A DNA stretch of 64,000 nt from Gammaproteobacteria bacterium 39-13 (GTDB lineage: Bacteria; Pseudomonadota; Gammaproteobacteria; Berkiellales; Berkiellaceae): assembly GCA_001898235.1 (NCBI GenBank), contig MKTN01000004.1, positions 104,655 through 168,654 on the forward strand, written 5' to 3'. Of this stretch, positions 53,809 to 63,109 are shown in pieces. The notes under the pieces were generated by a model, which was given only the letters and a program-made list of their open reading frames with translations, was not told the DNA's origin and made no database searches. Within the stretch, counting starts at the first letter, position 1. Each line of letters begins with the position of its first letter. The position numbers and the translations under genes were made by a program.

Positions 53809-55071
53809 TCAGTTTGCATAGACAGTCAAAAGTTCTTTCCAATTTGTTGTATATGCTTTTGATTTAATACTTTGTCGTCCACGCCATATTTTTCCCATAT
53901 TACATATGGCAAAATCTATTGCTTTTCTTCCGTATTTTTCATTGATAACATCAATCACATGCATTAAAGCTTTATTATCAATCTTATCACTATCAATAAA
54001 AAAATCTTCTTGTGCTAACTGATTGGATGTAAGTTCTAAAAGCATAACACCTGCTTTTTTATATTTATAACCCAGTCGATAGATAGCCTTTAACCCCTGC
54101 ACTGCTGTTTTAAGAATTAATATACTATCATCTGTTTCTTTAGGAAATTGAAGGTAAATTGAGTTTGAATATTGTGCATCGTTTACATTAAAATGACTCG
54201 TTCTAATAAATATAGAAATGCCTCCCGCATAGGAATTCTGCTGACGCAGCTTTTCGGCAGCATTTGCTGCAAAATGCGCAACCGCTTCGCGTAATACCTC
54301 GAATGATTCTACTTTTTGTCCGAAAGAGCGGGAAACTAAAATGCTTTTTCGTGCTTCTTCCTCTTCTATACCAAAACAAGAAATACCACGAAGTTCATAT
54401 ATTATTTTAGCGAGCACAACATTAAACTTTTTCCGCATCATGAGAGGATCTGACTTGGCCAACTGTTCAGCATGGTGGATCCCTAGTGATTTAAGTTTTT
54501 CAGACGATTTTCTCCCTACCCCCCAAATATCCCCTACTGGCATGTGGCACAATTTCGCCATCGCTTCATTACCACTTTGCAAAATATAACTGCCTTCTAG
54601 CATGGGATAACGTTTGGCGAAAAAATTAGCTGCTTTAGCCAATGTTTTTGTCGGCCCTATTCCAATGGAAACAGGAATATGCGTACTTTTCAAAATATAA
54701 TGGCGCATTTGTTTCGCATACTCATTCAACTTGCTTTTTTCAAAGCCTTCCAACCCTAAAAACATTTCATCGATAGAATAAATTTCATAATCAGGAGAAA
54801 AACCACTGAGTAATGTCATCACACGATTCGACATATCGCCATAAAGCTGAAAATTTGAAGAGAGTACCGCTACATTGTGTTTACGAATAAGATCTCTATT
54901 TTTAAAGACAGGATCTCCCATTTTAAATCCAAGACTTTTGGCTTCATTTGAACGCGCAATTATACAACCATCATTATTAGACAACACCAAAACAGGAATG
55001 TTAACTAACCTTGGATTAAACACACGCTCACAAGAAACATAAAAATTATTGCAATCTACAAGGGCAAACAT
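53809..55071 (-). CDS. umuC: UmuC-like Y-family DNA polymerase
   Basis: Catalytic subunit of translesion DNA polymerase V. MFALVDCNNFYVSCERVF starts the palm domain with metal-ligand D6; EIYSIDEMFLGLEG has the second acidic pair; SIGIGPTKTLAKAANFFAK follows, then HhH motifs and the little-finger domain. 420 residues is normal. I start at ATG 55071 (AGGGAG 7 bases upstream) rather than the ATG 13 codons earlier. No umuD gene is adjacent and I see no clear LexA box, so it may use an unlinked UmuD or have lost its partner. Confidence 0.92.
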   Translation of the reverse strand: MFALVDCNNFYVSCERVFNPRLVNIPVLVLSNNDGCIIARSNEAKSLGFKMGDPVFKNRDLIRKHNVAVLSSNFQLYGDMSNRVMTLLSGFSPDYEIYSIDEMFLGLEGFEKSKLNEYAKQMRHYILKSTHIPVSIGIGPTKTLAKAANFFAKRYPMLEGSYILQSGNEAMAKLCHMPVGDIWGVGRKSSEKLKSLGIHHAEQLAKSDPLMMRKKFNVVLAKIIYELRGISCFGIEEEEARKSILVSRSFGQKVESFEVLREAVAHFAANAAEKLRQQNSYAGGISIFIRTSHFNVNDAQYSNSIYLQFPKETDDSILILKTAVQGLKAIYRLGYKYKKAGVMLLELTSNQLAQEDFFIDSDKIDNKALMHVIDVINEKYGRKAIDFAICNMGKIWRGRQSIKSKAYTTNWKELLTVYAN

Positions 55072-55221
55072 AAAATTGCTCCCTAGAGCGATAAAATGAT
55101 TTATGTACAATATTCAAAATATAAATGGAATAGTCGCATTGATCAACGCCTGAAACCTAACTTTTTTGCTAATGAACATTCCCTTAACAAATAGTTATTC
55201 AACAAACAATATAGGGGCGCT

Positions 55222-56982
55222 ATGTTAGACGGTATTAGCACTCACTTTAATTTGATATCTAAAGCAGGCTCATTTGGTGCCAAAATATTTGCACTTGGGA
55301 TGACAGGCTTTGGAATTAAAAGGTTATGGTCACAAGAAGCACAGCAAAAGTACAGCCTCCCTACCCGTGTTGCATTTGCAGGTGCTTATGTATTGCACGT
55401 TGGCTCAACTAGCATCGCCACAGCTGCCCTATTTGGTGTAAGCCCTGTTTCTGCGCCTGTAGCAACAGCAATGGTAAGCGCAACTTCTTTACTCACAAGT
55501 TATGTTAATTGGATGCAAACTCGCGTCTCTCACTCTATTTCTCATAAAAAACTCACCACGCTTGAGGGAGAGCTTAAAAAACATCACCTTGATTTAACAC
55601 GTAGTCTAGCTTTAATCCAAGGTGTGACTGACAATGAAATACAAATAGAAAAACTCCAGGATGAAATTAAATGGCTTAAAGCTTTACAGCAACAAGTACA
55701 AAACACCAAGAAGTTGCGTGGTCAAAAAAGAAAAGAAACACTTAAAGAATGTTATCTCAACATAGTGAAGAAATATGAAGAAAAGCGAAAACAAAATGAA
55801 ATAATTGATGAATATTTTAAAAAAGTTGACATAGATTCTTTTCAACCAGAAATCGCTGTAAAAGAAATACACCATAAAATTGCGTATTCGCAAAATGAAA
55901 TAGAAAAGCTAAAATTAGCGCGATCGCAGTATACGCTACCTAAAACGTTAACCCGACTAAAAAGAAATCAAACATCTGAAGAAGAAACACTGAAAAAATG
56001 GGGAATCATTAATGTACAATGCATTCGATATAAAAAAATTGCAGATACCATTTATCAGTTAAAATCACATTTACAGCAGCTTGCAAAAACAGATGATCTG
56101 CAAGTAAAAATGGAAAGACAATTCTTCGAAGACAGAATACAAAACCTTCAATTTACCTTAAAATATCTCATTCAGCCGAACGAAGAAACTATTGATCTTG
56201 AAATTGGATTAACTGTTATATTAGATGATAAAATTGCAGAAAGTCCTATCGCATTTACTCATTGGCTAGAGGGTAGTCTTAAAGAAAAAATTGGATTTCT
56301 TGATTACCAAATAAAAGAACAACAAGAAAATGCAAAAAAAATGCAGATCTGCTTTAACTTATTTATCAAAGAGCCTGCCACAACCGTTGATGGTCATTTT
56401 ATCCATATTCGTCAAATTACGCTTGAGATCCAAGAACTCAAGAATAAATTATTAGCTGAAGAGCAAGATGAGCAAAGTAATAGAAAAAAAATAGATTTTA
56501 GTAGTGTCACTTCTGTTTTAGCGCTTTCGTTATGTTGTCTCCCATCAAATGGCGCAATAATGAAACCCCTTATGCTTGGCGTTGGATTACTTGGCAGTGC
56601 ATCAAGCTTGAAAGATTTTTATCAAAAAAACCTTTTACTTGAAAAAAGAAAAGTCCATACACAAAATCAAATTCAACGTCTTAATAAAGACCTAGCCTTT
56701 AAAACAGTAGCACATGCTAAAACCGATTTAGCTCATTTGCACCATGATAGCCCTGAAAAAACTATATTAAATCTAGGAATAGTACAGAAAGCATTAGAGC
56801 AAGAAAGCCAACCTATTGAGCCTGAAGAAGTCAAACTACCTGTTCGAAGGGCAAAAAGAGAGGCAAAAAAAGGAATAACAAATTGTTATGATCTAGAAAA
56901 AGGAAAACGTGTAAAAAGAAATGCACCAAACGACCAGAAAAAAACAACTATACACATCCCTAGGCGTAGTCGCCATCAATAG
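55222..56982 (+). CDS. Large coiled-coil membrane-associated protein, effector candidate
   Basis: No family recognised. 586 residues. The N-terminus has two hydrophobic segments (residues ~20-95, including RVAFAGAYVLHVGSTSIATAALFG), a long coiled coil follows (residues ~110-400, heptads with many Lys/Glu), then a second hydrophobic pair (VTSVLALSLCCLPSNGAIMKPLMLGVGLLGSA, ~435-470), and a Lys/Arg-rich tail ending RRSRHQ. AGGGGC 4-5 bases before the ATG. It is followed ~100 bases later by the Ser/Thr kinase on the same strand. Such paired-hairpin coiled-coil proteins are common among Dot/Icm substrates; unproven here. Confidence 0.72.
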   Translation: MLDGISTHFNLISKAGSFGAKIFALGMTGFGIKRLWSQEAQQKYSLPTRVAFAGAYVLHVGSTSIATAALFGVSPVSAPVATAMVSATSLLTSYVNWMQTRVSHSISHKKLTTLEGELKKHHLDLTRSLALIQGVTDNEIQIEKLQDEIKWLKALQQQVQNTKKLRGQKRKETLKECYLNIVKKYEEKRKQNEIIDEYFKKVDIDSFQPEIAVKEIHHKIAYSQNEIEKLKLARSQYTLPKTLTRLKRNQTSEEETLKKWGIINVQCIRYKKIADTIYQLKSHLQQLAKTDDLQVKMERQFFEDRIQNLQFTLKYLIQPNEETIDLEIGLTVILDDKIAESPIAFTHWLEGSLKEKIGFLDYQIKEQQENAKKMQICFNLFIKEPATTVDGHFIHIRQITLEIQELKNKLLAEEQDEQSNRKKIDFSSVTSVLALSLCCLPSNGAIMKPLMLGVGLLGSASSLKDFYQKNLLLEKRKVHTQNQIQRLNKDLAFKTVAHAKTDLAHLHHDSPEKTILNLGIVQKALEQESQPIEPEEVKLPVRRAKREAKKGITNCYDLEKGKRVKRNAPNDQKKTTIHIPRRSRHQ

Positions 56983-57084
56983 CATAAATTTCTATAGCAA
57001 TCGTCATTGCGTGAATATACAGGAACTTTATCCCCTTTATCAGGGTCCTTTTTAGTAATTCCCATCATTTTAAGGATAGGTGTT

Positions 57085-58899
57085 ATGCATAAAGGGGTAG
57101 AAGTTACAAGACATCCAAATATTGACCCAGATGACCTTCAAAAAATAAGAGGAGAGAGACTTAATCATCTCCTTTCCCCTAAAGCTATTCAATTTATACG
57201 AAAACAACAACTTTTGCATAGACAGCAAACGGGACAACCTCTAACAAACAAATTCTATTTGCCAAAAGATAATCCGGAATTGCAATGGCCGGTTTTTATT
57301 GGCGAAAAAGGAGAGCCTATCGTTTTATACCAAAAAAATGCTTTAGGAAGCGGCTCCTTTGGCGAGGTATTTTTAGGGTTTAATCTAGATACTGAAAAGC
57401 TGCATGCGATAAAGGTGCAACGCCCTCAAAGCTCAGAGGAAAAAATTAAAATAAAAGAAGAAGAAGCTGTGCTAGAAGGCATGGAAAGACTAGTTGATAC
57501 CGTTGAAGGCGTGTTGGATGGAGAGTTTGTTTCAATTGGTGCGCAAACATTAGCATGGGGCGTAGATTTGTCTACATCTACGGGATTTTACCGTGCGAGC
57601 GAAGGATTACCGCCCCATTCAGACGAAGAGAAACTAGATAGAGCGATTAGTATGCTTGAAAAAATTCATGAGTTTCATCAGCAAAAAAAGATCCATCGCG
57701 ATATTAAAGTAGATAATACAAAATGGGATGACGAAAAAAAAGAGGCCAAACTTTTGGATGTTGGCGATGCAAAAGATGTTGGAGAAAATGGTGTTTTCTC
57801 TGAAAATGAATTACGAGGAACACCTCATTGCATAGCTCCGGAAGTGCTTAAACAATCTACACAAGGAGAGCCTATAGATTATTCAGTTAGAACAGATATG
57901 TTTTCTGCTGGTGTATCAGTTGCTGAAATATTTTCTTCTAAAGATTTGACGATAGACAGAAATGAATTTTATACAGAAAGAGTATATGGAGAAACTTCAG
58001 TAGATTCAGGGATTCCTCCTTTTTTACAAAAAAGAGCAACAGATATTTTTAACAATTCCGAAAATCCTCTGCAAAATAAGATGAATGAATGCGTTAAACA
58101 AATGACAGATATGGATCCTAATGTCAGGCCGGATTTCCCCGAAGCAATTGCCAAATTAAAACAAATAAGATCAGAAATACAGCAAGCAAAAAGAGCAGAA
58201 AAAGCACCATCCATTACAATGGAAGAACAAAATCAGGAAAACAAAGATCCCCCTTCTCTTGAAGGAGAGTTTCATTTTACGAATGAGGAACTAAATAAAG
58301 CGGCTAAATTTCTTGAAGAAAATTTTTATCTCCCTGCAATAGAAGAAAAAACAGAGATAGAAGACAAAAGGCGATCACGCGCATCACTTGGAGAGGAAGA
58401 TGTCAAACAAAGTGAGGTTAGTAAACCAGAAAATTTAGTCGAGCCTTCAAAAGAAAAAGATGAGCAAGTAAATAAAACAAAAGATAATTTAGAGGAAATG
58501 GCAAAAAAATTGGATGAATATATTGGTACACTTGTCAAAGAAGTAAAATCCGAAGGGAAAATTATAGGTATGATAAGAAAGCACGGTCCTTTAATTGATA
58601 AGCAAAAGACGATCAATGAAGCAACAAAGCTGTACCAAAAAATTCAAGAGATAAAAGGGAAATCTCCTATAGAAACCCGAGATTTAATTGATCTTTCGGG
58701 TGAATTGATAAAAGTCAGAGGCGAAAACTATGCAAGGCATTTAAGTAATATTACAGATATCAGAAAGGGCTCAAAAGGTCGATTTGATGAAATTTTAAAT
58801 AATGCTGGTAAAACTTTAGAAGCACAGCTTAGAGATACTAAAGAGTATCAGTTTTTGATTGCTAGCAGACCTCAAGAAAAACCAAAAAAAACAAAATAA
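57085..58899 (+). CDS. Eukaryotic-type Ser/Thr protein kinase with coiled-coil C-terminus
   Basis: A complete Hanks-type kinase domain: glycine loop GSGSFGEV (88-95), ATP Lys K110 in HAIKVQ, HRDIKVDN (204-211) with catalytic D206 and N211, DVG at 225-227 in place of DFG, APE at 251-253, and FSAGVSVAEIF in helix F. All catalytic residues are present, so it should be active. There is no signal peptide or transmembrane helix, unlike PknB-type kinases. The C-terminal ~300 residues are charged and coiled-coil-like. ATG 57085 has AAGGA 8 bases upstream. The absence of a PASTA domain and membrane anchor suggests an exported LegK-like effector. Confidence 0.9.
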   Translation: MHKGVEVTRHPNIDPDDLQKIRGERLNHLLSPKAIQFIRKQQLLHRQQTGQPLTNKFYLPKDNPELQWPVFIGEKGEPIVLYQKNALGSGSFGEVFLGFNLDTEKLHAIKVQRPQSSEEKIKIKEEEAVLEGMERLVDTVEGVLDGEFVSIGAQTLAWGVDLSTSTGFYRASEGLPPHSDEEKLDRAISMLEKIHEFHQQKKIHRDIKVDNTKWDDEKKEAKLLDVGDAKDVGENGVFSENELRGTPHCIAPEVLKQSTQGEPIDYSVRTDMFSAGVSVAEIFSSKDLTIDRNEFYTERVYGETSVDSGIPPFLQKRATDIFNNSENPLQNKMNECVKQMTDMDPNVRPDFPEAIAKLKQIRSEIQQAKRAEKAPSITMEEQNQENKDPPSLEGEFHFTNEELNKAAKFLEENFYLPAIEEKTEIEDKRRSRASLGEEDVKQSEVSKPENLVEPSKEKDEQVNKTKDNLEEMAKKLDEYIGTLVKEVKSEGKIIGMIRKHGPLIDKQKTINEATKLYQKIQEIKGKSPIETRDLIDLSGELIKVRGENYARHLSNITDIRKGSKGRFDEILNNAGKTLEAQLRDTKEYQFLIASRPQEKPKKTK

Positions 58900-58926
58900 A
58901 AACAGTTCTCTTTTAGCATGTAAATA

Positions 58927-59700
58927 TTAATTTACAAAGGGAGTAGGTACACCTTGATGGCGCCCCAATAATATATGTAATGGCCATACCATCTGATGCG
59001 TTTTATTAATATCGCCCCACGCACTTTTTAATTCTGGCATGATGAGTTCTAAAGGATTTTGCAAGTTACGCTTTTGGTATTCTTTCACTGCAGACCATGT
59101 ATTCAAGTAACCAATCAATGCTGAAAAATTGTAGTCTTTTATAATGGAGAAATTGGGCGTCACAATCGGGAAAAAAGGGAAAGGAATGGTTTGATATGCA
59201 TTATCAATGTACCGTCTTTCAGGCGGCCAATATTTGTCACCTAAAATCTCTTCATACAATTTGCGAATAATAGCATCAACAGGAGGTATAATTTGTCCCA
59301 AAGGATAACACCAAGCAGCAATAATACCTCCAGGCTTTAATACACGATGAACTTCGCGATAGAAATCGTTAAAATTAAACCAATGAAGTGCCTGAGCTAC
59401 TGTAATTAAATCAACACTATGATCTGCAAGCGTCGTTTTCTCTGCTGGCCAGCAATAGTATTGAATATTATCTTTCTTAATGGCAACGTCTAGCTGTGTT
59501 TGACTAATATCACTGCCAATCACTTGTGTAAAATACTTCGCCAAACTGCAAGCTGCTTGGCCATTTCCTGTTGCACAATCCCAAGCAAGCAAACGATCCG
59601 GTACCAAATTGACTAAATGATGAAAAAGTGCATCAGGGTAATCAGGCCGAAAATGTTGGTAATTTTCTGGTCGATCTGCAAAATGTTTAATATAACTCAT
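58927..59700 (-). CDS. Class I SAM methyltransferase
   Basis: A 257-residue methyltransferase. ADRPENYQHFRPDYPDALFHHL is the conserved entry of this subfamily, WDCATGNGQAACSLAKYF is motif I, SVDLITVAQALHWFNFNDFYREV motif II-III, and RVLKPGGIIAAWCYP motif IV. Looks like plant-type or trans-aconitate-like small-molecule methyltransferases; substrate unknown. The ATG overlaps the PncC stop (ATGA), so translation is coupled. Confidence 0.88.
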   Translation of the reverse strand: MSYIKHFADRPENYQHFRPDYPDALFHHLVNLVPDRLLAWDCATGNGQAACSLAKYFTQVIGSDISQTQLDVAIKKDNIQYYCWPAEKTTLADHSVDLITVAQALHWFNFNDFYREVHRVLKPGGIIAAWCYPLGQIIPPVDAIIRKLYEEILGDKYWPPERRYIDNAYQTIPFPFFPIVTPNFSIIKDYNFSALIGYLNTWSAVKEYQKRNLQNPLELIMPELKSAWGDINKTHQMVWPLHILLGRHQGVPTPFVN

Positions 59701-60182
59701 ATCATGAGAAAAAGTTGATGGATTGCCCTAAATATTGCTTGTTCGCGGATCCACGCTCTGTCTCCAGGGAAAACATGACATTCACTGTGCGTTTTTAATC
59801 CAGAACCTGCTACAGCTATCCAAGTATAACCCACTGGTTTTTCAGATGTTCCACCATCAGGCCCTGCTATGCCCGTGATGGCAATGCTGGCATGAACTGA
59901 GCTTTGTGCTAAAGCGTTTTCAGCCATTTCAACAACCACTTGTTCGCTCACAGCACCATAGCGTTCCAAAAGATGAAAGCTAATACCCAGCATTTCAATT
60001 TTGGCATTATTGCTGTATGTAATATAGCCTCTATCAAACCACTCGGAGCTACCAGGAATAGAAGTAAGCCAAAAGCCTAGACCACCTCCCGTGCAAGACT
60101 CCGCTGTCACTAATTTCCAACCGCGAGCTTTTAGCTTCACGCTTAGATCTTCCACTAATTTTTGCAGTTTTTCTGTTAGCAA
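59697..60182 (-). CDS. pncC: Nicotinamide-nucleotide amidohydrolase PncC (CinA C-terminal family)
   Basis: Recycles NMN to nicotinate mononucleotide in NAD salvage. LVTAESCTGGGLGFWLTSIPGSSEWFDRGYITYSN is the CinA family signature, with the catalytic Ser in AESCTGG and a conserved Lys in YSNNAKIEMLG; AITGIAGPDGGTSEKPVG completes it. 161 residues equals PncC. Start is TTG 60182 with GGGAAG upstream. Coupled to the methyltransferase downstream by ATGA. Confidence 0.92.
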   Translation of the reverse strand: MLTEKLQKLVEDLSVKLKARGWKLVTAESCTGGGLGFWLTSIPGSSEWFDRGYITYSNNAKIEMLGISFHLLERYGAVSEQVVVEMAENALAQSSVHASIAITGIAGPDGGTSEKPVGYTWIAVAGSGLKTHSECHVFPGDRAWIREQAIFRAIHQLFLMI

Positions 60183-60250
60183 TTTAGCTTCCCAATATCA
60201 TTTTTACCAAAAGGCTCTAAACTAACAATATAGCATGCTTGGAAAATAAC

Positions 60251-61849
60251 ATGTTGCGAACCCCAGTTGAAGCAAACGCATGGCCTGCCATGCAAAACCC
60301 AGTTTTCAGAATGCTCTGGATAGCAACATTGGTTTCTAATATTGGCACCTGGATGCATGAAGTAGGTGCTGCTTGGTTAATGACTTCCTTAACCACCAAT
60401 CCCATGTGGGTTGCCCTAGTACAGGCGATAACATCGCTCTCAATTTGCCTGCTAGCTATTCCCGCAGGAGCATTGGCAGATATTATCGATCGTCGACGCT
60501 ATCTAATTGTGTTGCAATCAATCATGTTGATTACAGCCGCTTTGCTCGCAATCATAACTTTTTGGGGAAAAATGACCCCCGAGTTGCTTTTATTTCTTAC
60601 CTTCTGTCTAGGGGCGGGTGCAGCTTTAAGCGTCCCTACCTGGCAAGCTATTATTCCAGAAATTGTTTCTGCTAAAGACTTATATTCAGCCATTATTTTA
60701 AATGGTGTGGCTTTTAATATTTCAAGAGCAGTTGGTCCTGCCTGCGCAGGGATTATTATTGCACTAGCAGGTTCTGGTGCTGTATTTGCTATCAATGCAG
60801 TGTCATTCTTTGGCATTATCTTCGCTTTAAAGCGCTGGAAACGTACACCAAGCGAAAGTACTTTACCCGCTGAAAGGCTATTAGGTGCTATTCGAGCCGG
60901 GATCCGTTATGTTCGTGGCACCCCTACTTTACATCATGTCATGATTAAAGCTTTGGCTTTTTTTGTTTTTGCAAGTAGTGCCTGGGCATTGTTGCCACTC
61001 GTTGCACGGTTAGAATTAAAATGCGGTCCACTAGGCTTTGGCTTCTTGCTGGCATGCCTAGGGATGGGGGCCGTTATTGGTGCGTTAATCGTTTTACGGC
61101 TTAGGCGTTTATTTGATGGTGATCAACTTATTTTTGCAGGTGCGCTTTGTTTTACACTCACCATACTCATGCTCGCTTTCTTTGAAAACTATATAAGTGC
61201 CTGTATAGCAATGGTGCTAGGTGGTATCGCCTGGCTGTCTGTTATTTCAACTTTAAATACGGTTGCACAGCAATCAGTTGCCTCTTGGGTACGGGCTCGT
61301 GCTCTTTCTGTTTATTTAATGATATTTTATGGCAGCATGGCATTAGGTAGCGTTTTCTGGGGATGGGTTGCAACTCATTATAATATCTCGTTTTCACTTA
61401 AAATCGCAGGGTTAGGGTTATTACTAGGCAATATCTTCACCTATCGAATGCGTTTAGAAAGTTTACAAATACCTGATCACACCCCTTCAAAAGATTCGCC
61501 AGCCCCACAAGGAGAGCTTTCGCCTGAACATGATCATGGCCCCATCATGATAACTGTAGAGTATTCTGTTAATAGTGAAAATGCAGAAGCCTTTAGACGC
61601 GCAATACAGGATTTGCGTCGGATCCGCCTTAGAGAAGGTGCCTTTTTTTGGACTCTATTTCAAGATGTTGAAAATCACAGAAAATTTATAGAATGTTTTA
61701 TGGCTGAGTCATGGCTAGAGCACTTGAGATACCATGAACGCGTTTCTATTTCTGATCGTAGAGTGCAAGCAAAAGTAAATGCCTTTCATGAAGGTAAAGA
61801 TCGCCCTAAGGTACATCACTTCGTCGCTAATGAACTCCAGAGAAAATAA
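60251..61849 (+). CDS. MFS exporter of the MFS_3/EntS-like group with C-terminal ABM-like domain
   Basis: A membrane exporter with ~12 helices (residues ~20-400). Family marks: FRMLWIATLVSNIGTWMHEVGAAWLMTSL at the start and PAGALADIIDRRRYL motif A; helices GAALSVPTWQAIIPEIVS and FNISRAVGPACAGIII follow. Residues ~430-530 are a soluble ferredoxin-like domain (MITVEYSVNSENAEAFRRAIQDLRRI), as is typical for this subgroup. 532 residues from ATG 60251; the TTG four codons upstream is less likely. Substrate unknown (siderophore or drug in relatives). Confidence 0.88.
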   Translation: MLRTPVEANAWPAMQNPVFRMLWIATLVSNIGTWMHEVGAAWLMTSLTTNPMWVALVQAITSLSICLLAIPAGALADIIDRRRYLIVLQSIMLITAALLAIITFWGKMTPELLLFLTFCLGAGAALSVPTWQAIIPEIVSAKDLYSAIILNGVAFNISRAVGPACAGIIIALAGSGAVFAINAVSFFGIIFALKRWKRTPSESTLPAERLLGAIRAGIRYVRGTPTLHHVMIKALAFFVFASSAWALLPLVARLELKCGPLGFGFLLACLGMGAVIGALIVLRLRRLFDGDQLIFAGALCFTLTILMLAFFENYISACIAMVLGGIAWLSVISTLNTVAQQSVASWVRARALSVYLMIFYGSMALGSVFWGWVATHYNISFSLKIAGLGLLLGNIFTYRMRLESLQIPDHTPSKDSPAPQGELSPEHDHGPIMITVEYSVNSENAEAFRRAIQDLRRIRLREGAFFWTLFQDVENHRKFIECFMAESWLEHLRYHERVSISDRRVQAKVNAFHEGKDRPKVHHFVANELQRK

Positions 61850-61944
61850 TTTAAAGCAAGAATGGACTACTTGAAACCATTTTTGTACAGGGTATTTTCA
61901 TTTCTACGGCCAAAGATATAGCATGATAGTATAATCAAAGCTTC

Positions 61945-61966
61945 TTGCTTGTTATCTAACAAGCAA
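61945..61966. terminator. Hairpin between convergent genes
   Basis: TTGCTTGTT (61945-61953) pairs perfectly with AACAAGCAA (61958-61966) over a four-base loop, followed by TTCATTTA. It may act as a bidirectional terminator between the MFS and VIT1 genes. Confidence 0.5.
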
Positions 61967-61978
61967 TTCATTTAAAAA

Positions 61979-63109
61979 CTAACCAACCATTGAAACACCA
62001 ATCATTTTGCCAATCATATAAGTAATGGCCGCCGCTCCAAGACCAAATATGATTTGTCTAAATCCTGAGAAAAAAGCATTCTTTCCGGTAAATAGGGTTA
62101 TTGAGGCACCCACGGCAAATAAGCCTACGGTACTAGCAGCAACACTTAAGACAACAGCATGATCTCCTGTATAAAAAAAGAACGGAGAAACAGGAATAAT
62201 GGCTCCTAATGAAAATAAAAAGAAAGAGGTAAAAGCCGCTTTCCAAGCAGAGCCGCCTAGGATCTCCTTATCTATACCTAACTCTTCTTTCACCAGTGCA
62301 TCCAATGCCGTTTCAGGGTTAGAAATAACCTGTTGGGCCAGCTTTTTTGCTTCTTCTTCAGCCATTCCTTTTGCTTGATAAAGAATAGCAAGTTCATTCA
62401 TCTCTTCTTCTGGAGAGTTTTCTAATTCTTCAGCCTCAATTTCTACTTGACGTTGATACAATTCTCTCGAGCTTTGTACAGAAAGCCATTCGCCCAATGC
62501 CATTGAGATAGCACCTGCTAACAATCCCGCAACACCAGCTATAAGTACTTGGCTTTGCCCTCCTGCCGCACCAGCGACCCCCATAACCAAGCTCATATTG
62601 GAAACCAAGCCATCGTTAGCACCAAGCACCGCAGCTCTTAGTTCATTTCCCCCAACAGCTTTATGCTTGCCTTCAAATTTAGATAAAAGGTTTCCTCCCA
62701 TTTGAAAATCAGATTGTTGGGAAAGATTTTGGATAATATTTAAATGAAGATTTTCAAGCCCCGTGATTTTCTCACCACTGGCTTGCTTTTTTTCAATAGT
62801 TGACTTTGTCATTTGGTATTCAACGGCTGTCAAATGTGACAAGATAAAATCAAATCCAAAATATTGTGCTAATTTAACTTGTAGCCTGGCTCTAAAACTT
62901 GCTTCAGGAAGCGAGTATTTTGGCTTTAGCGCACGAATTTTTGACAAAACTTTCTGAGCATGCCTACCTTCAATTTCTGACATTTTATGAAACACTTGTG
63001 AAGCATGCGGATCTTGATAATTTTCCGATAGTTTTTTATATAAGTAGGCAGTGTCGACTTCTACTTGCAATTGTCTTTTTAATTTATTCAAGTCGGGTTT
63101 GCTGCCCAT
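61979..63109 (-). CDS. VIT1/CCC1 family iron/manganese transporter with N-terminal ferritin-like domain
   Basis: Metal-loading transporter for Fe2+ or Mn2+. Residues ~1-130 form a rubrerythrin/ferritin-like helical bundle: E17 and the ExxH pair E47 and H50 (SEIEGRHAQKVL) are ligand-type residues. Residues ~140-376 are the VIT1 domain: GNELRAAVLGANDGLVSNMSLVMGVAGAAGG, GLLAGAISMALGEWLSV and helices to the end. This fusion is known as an erythroid-like membrane-bound ferritin/VIT. Start ATG 63109 (GGAGA 6 bases upstream); its first 26 bases overlap the end of the methyltransferase gene. Last gene of the PKS run. Confidence 0.92.
   Translation of the reverse strand: MGSKPDLNKLKRQLQVEVDTAYLYKKLSENYQDPHASQVFHKMSEIEGRHAQKVLSKIRALKPKYSLPEASFRARLQVKLAQYFGFDFILSHLTAVEYQMTKSTIEKKQASGEKITGLENLHLNIIQNLSQQSDFQMGGNLLSKFEGKHKAVGGNELRAAVLGANDGLVSNMSLVMGVAGAAGGQSQVLIAGVAGLLAGAISMALGEWLSVQSSRELYQRQVEIEAEELENSPEEEMNELAILYQAKGMAEEEAKKLAQQVISNPETALDALVKEELGIDKEILGGSAWKAAFTSFFLFSLGAIIPVSPFFFYTGDHAVVLSVAASTVGLFAVGASITLFTGKNAFFSGFRQIIFGLGAAAITYMIGKMIGVSMVG

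Noticed and set aside
58919..58934. GTAAAT/ATTTAC palindrome after the kinase gene
   Set aside because: Short AT-only stem, expected by chance in AT-rich DNA.
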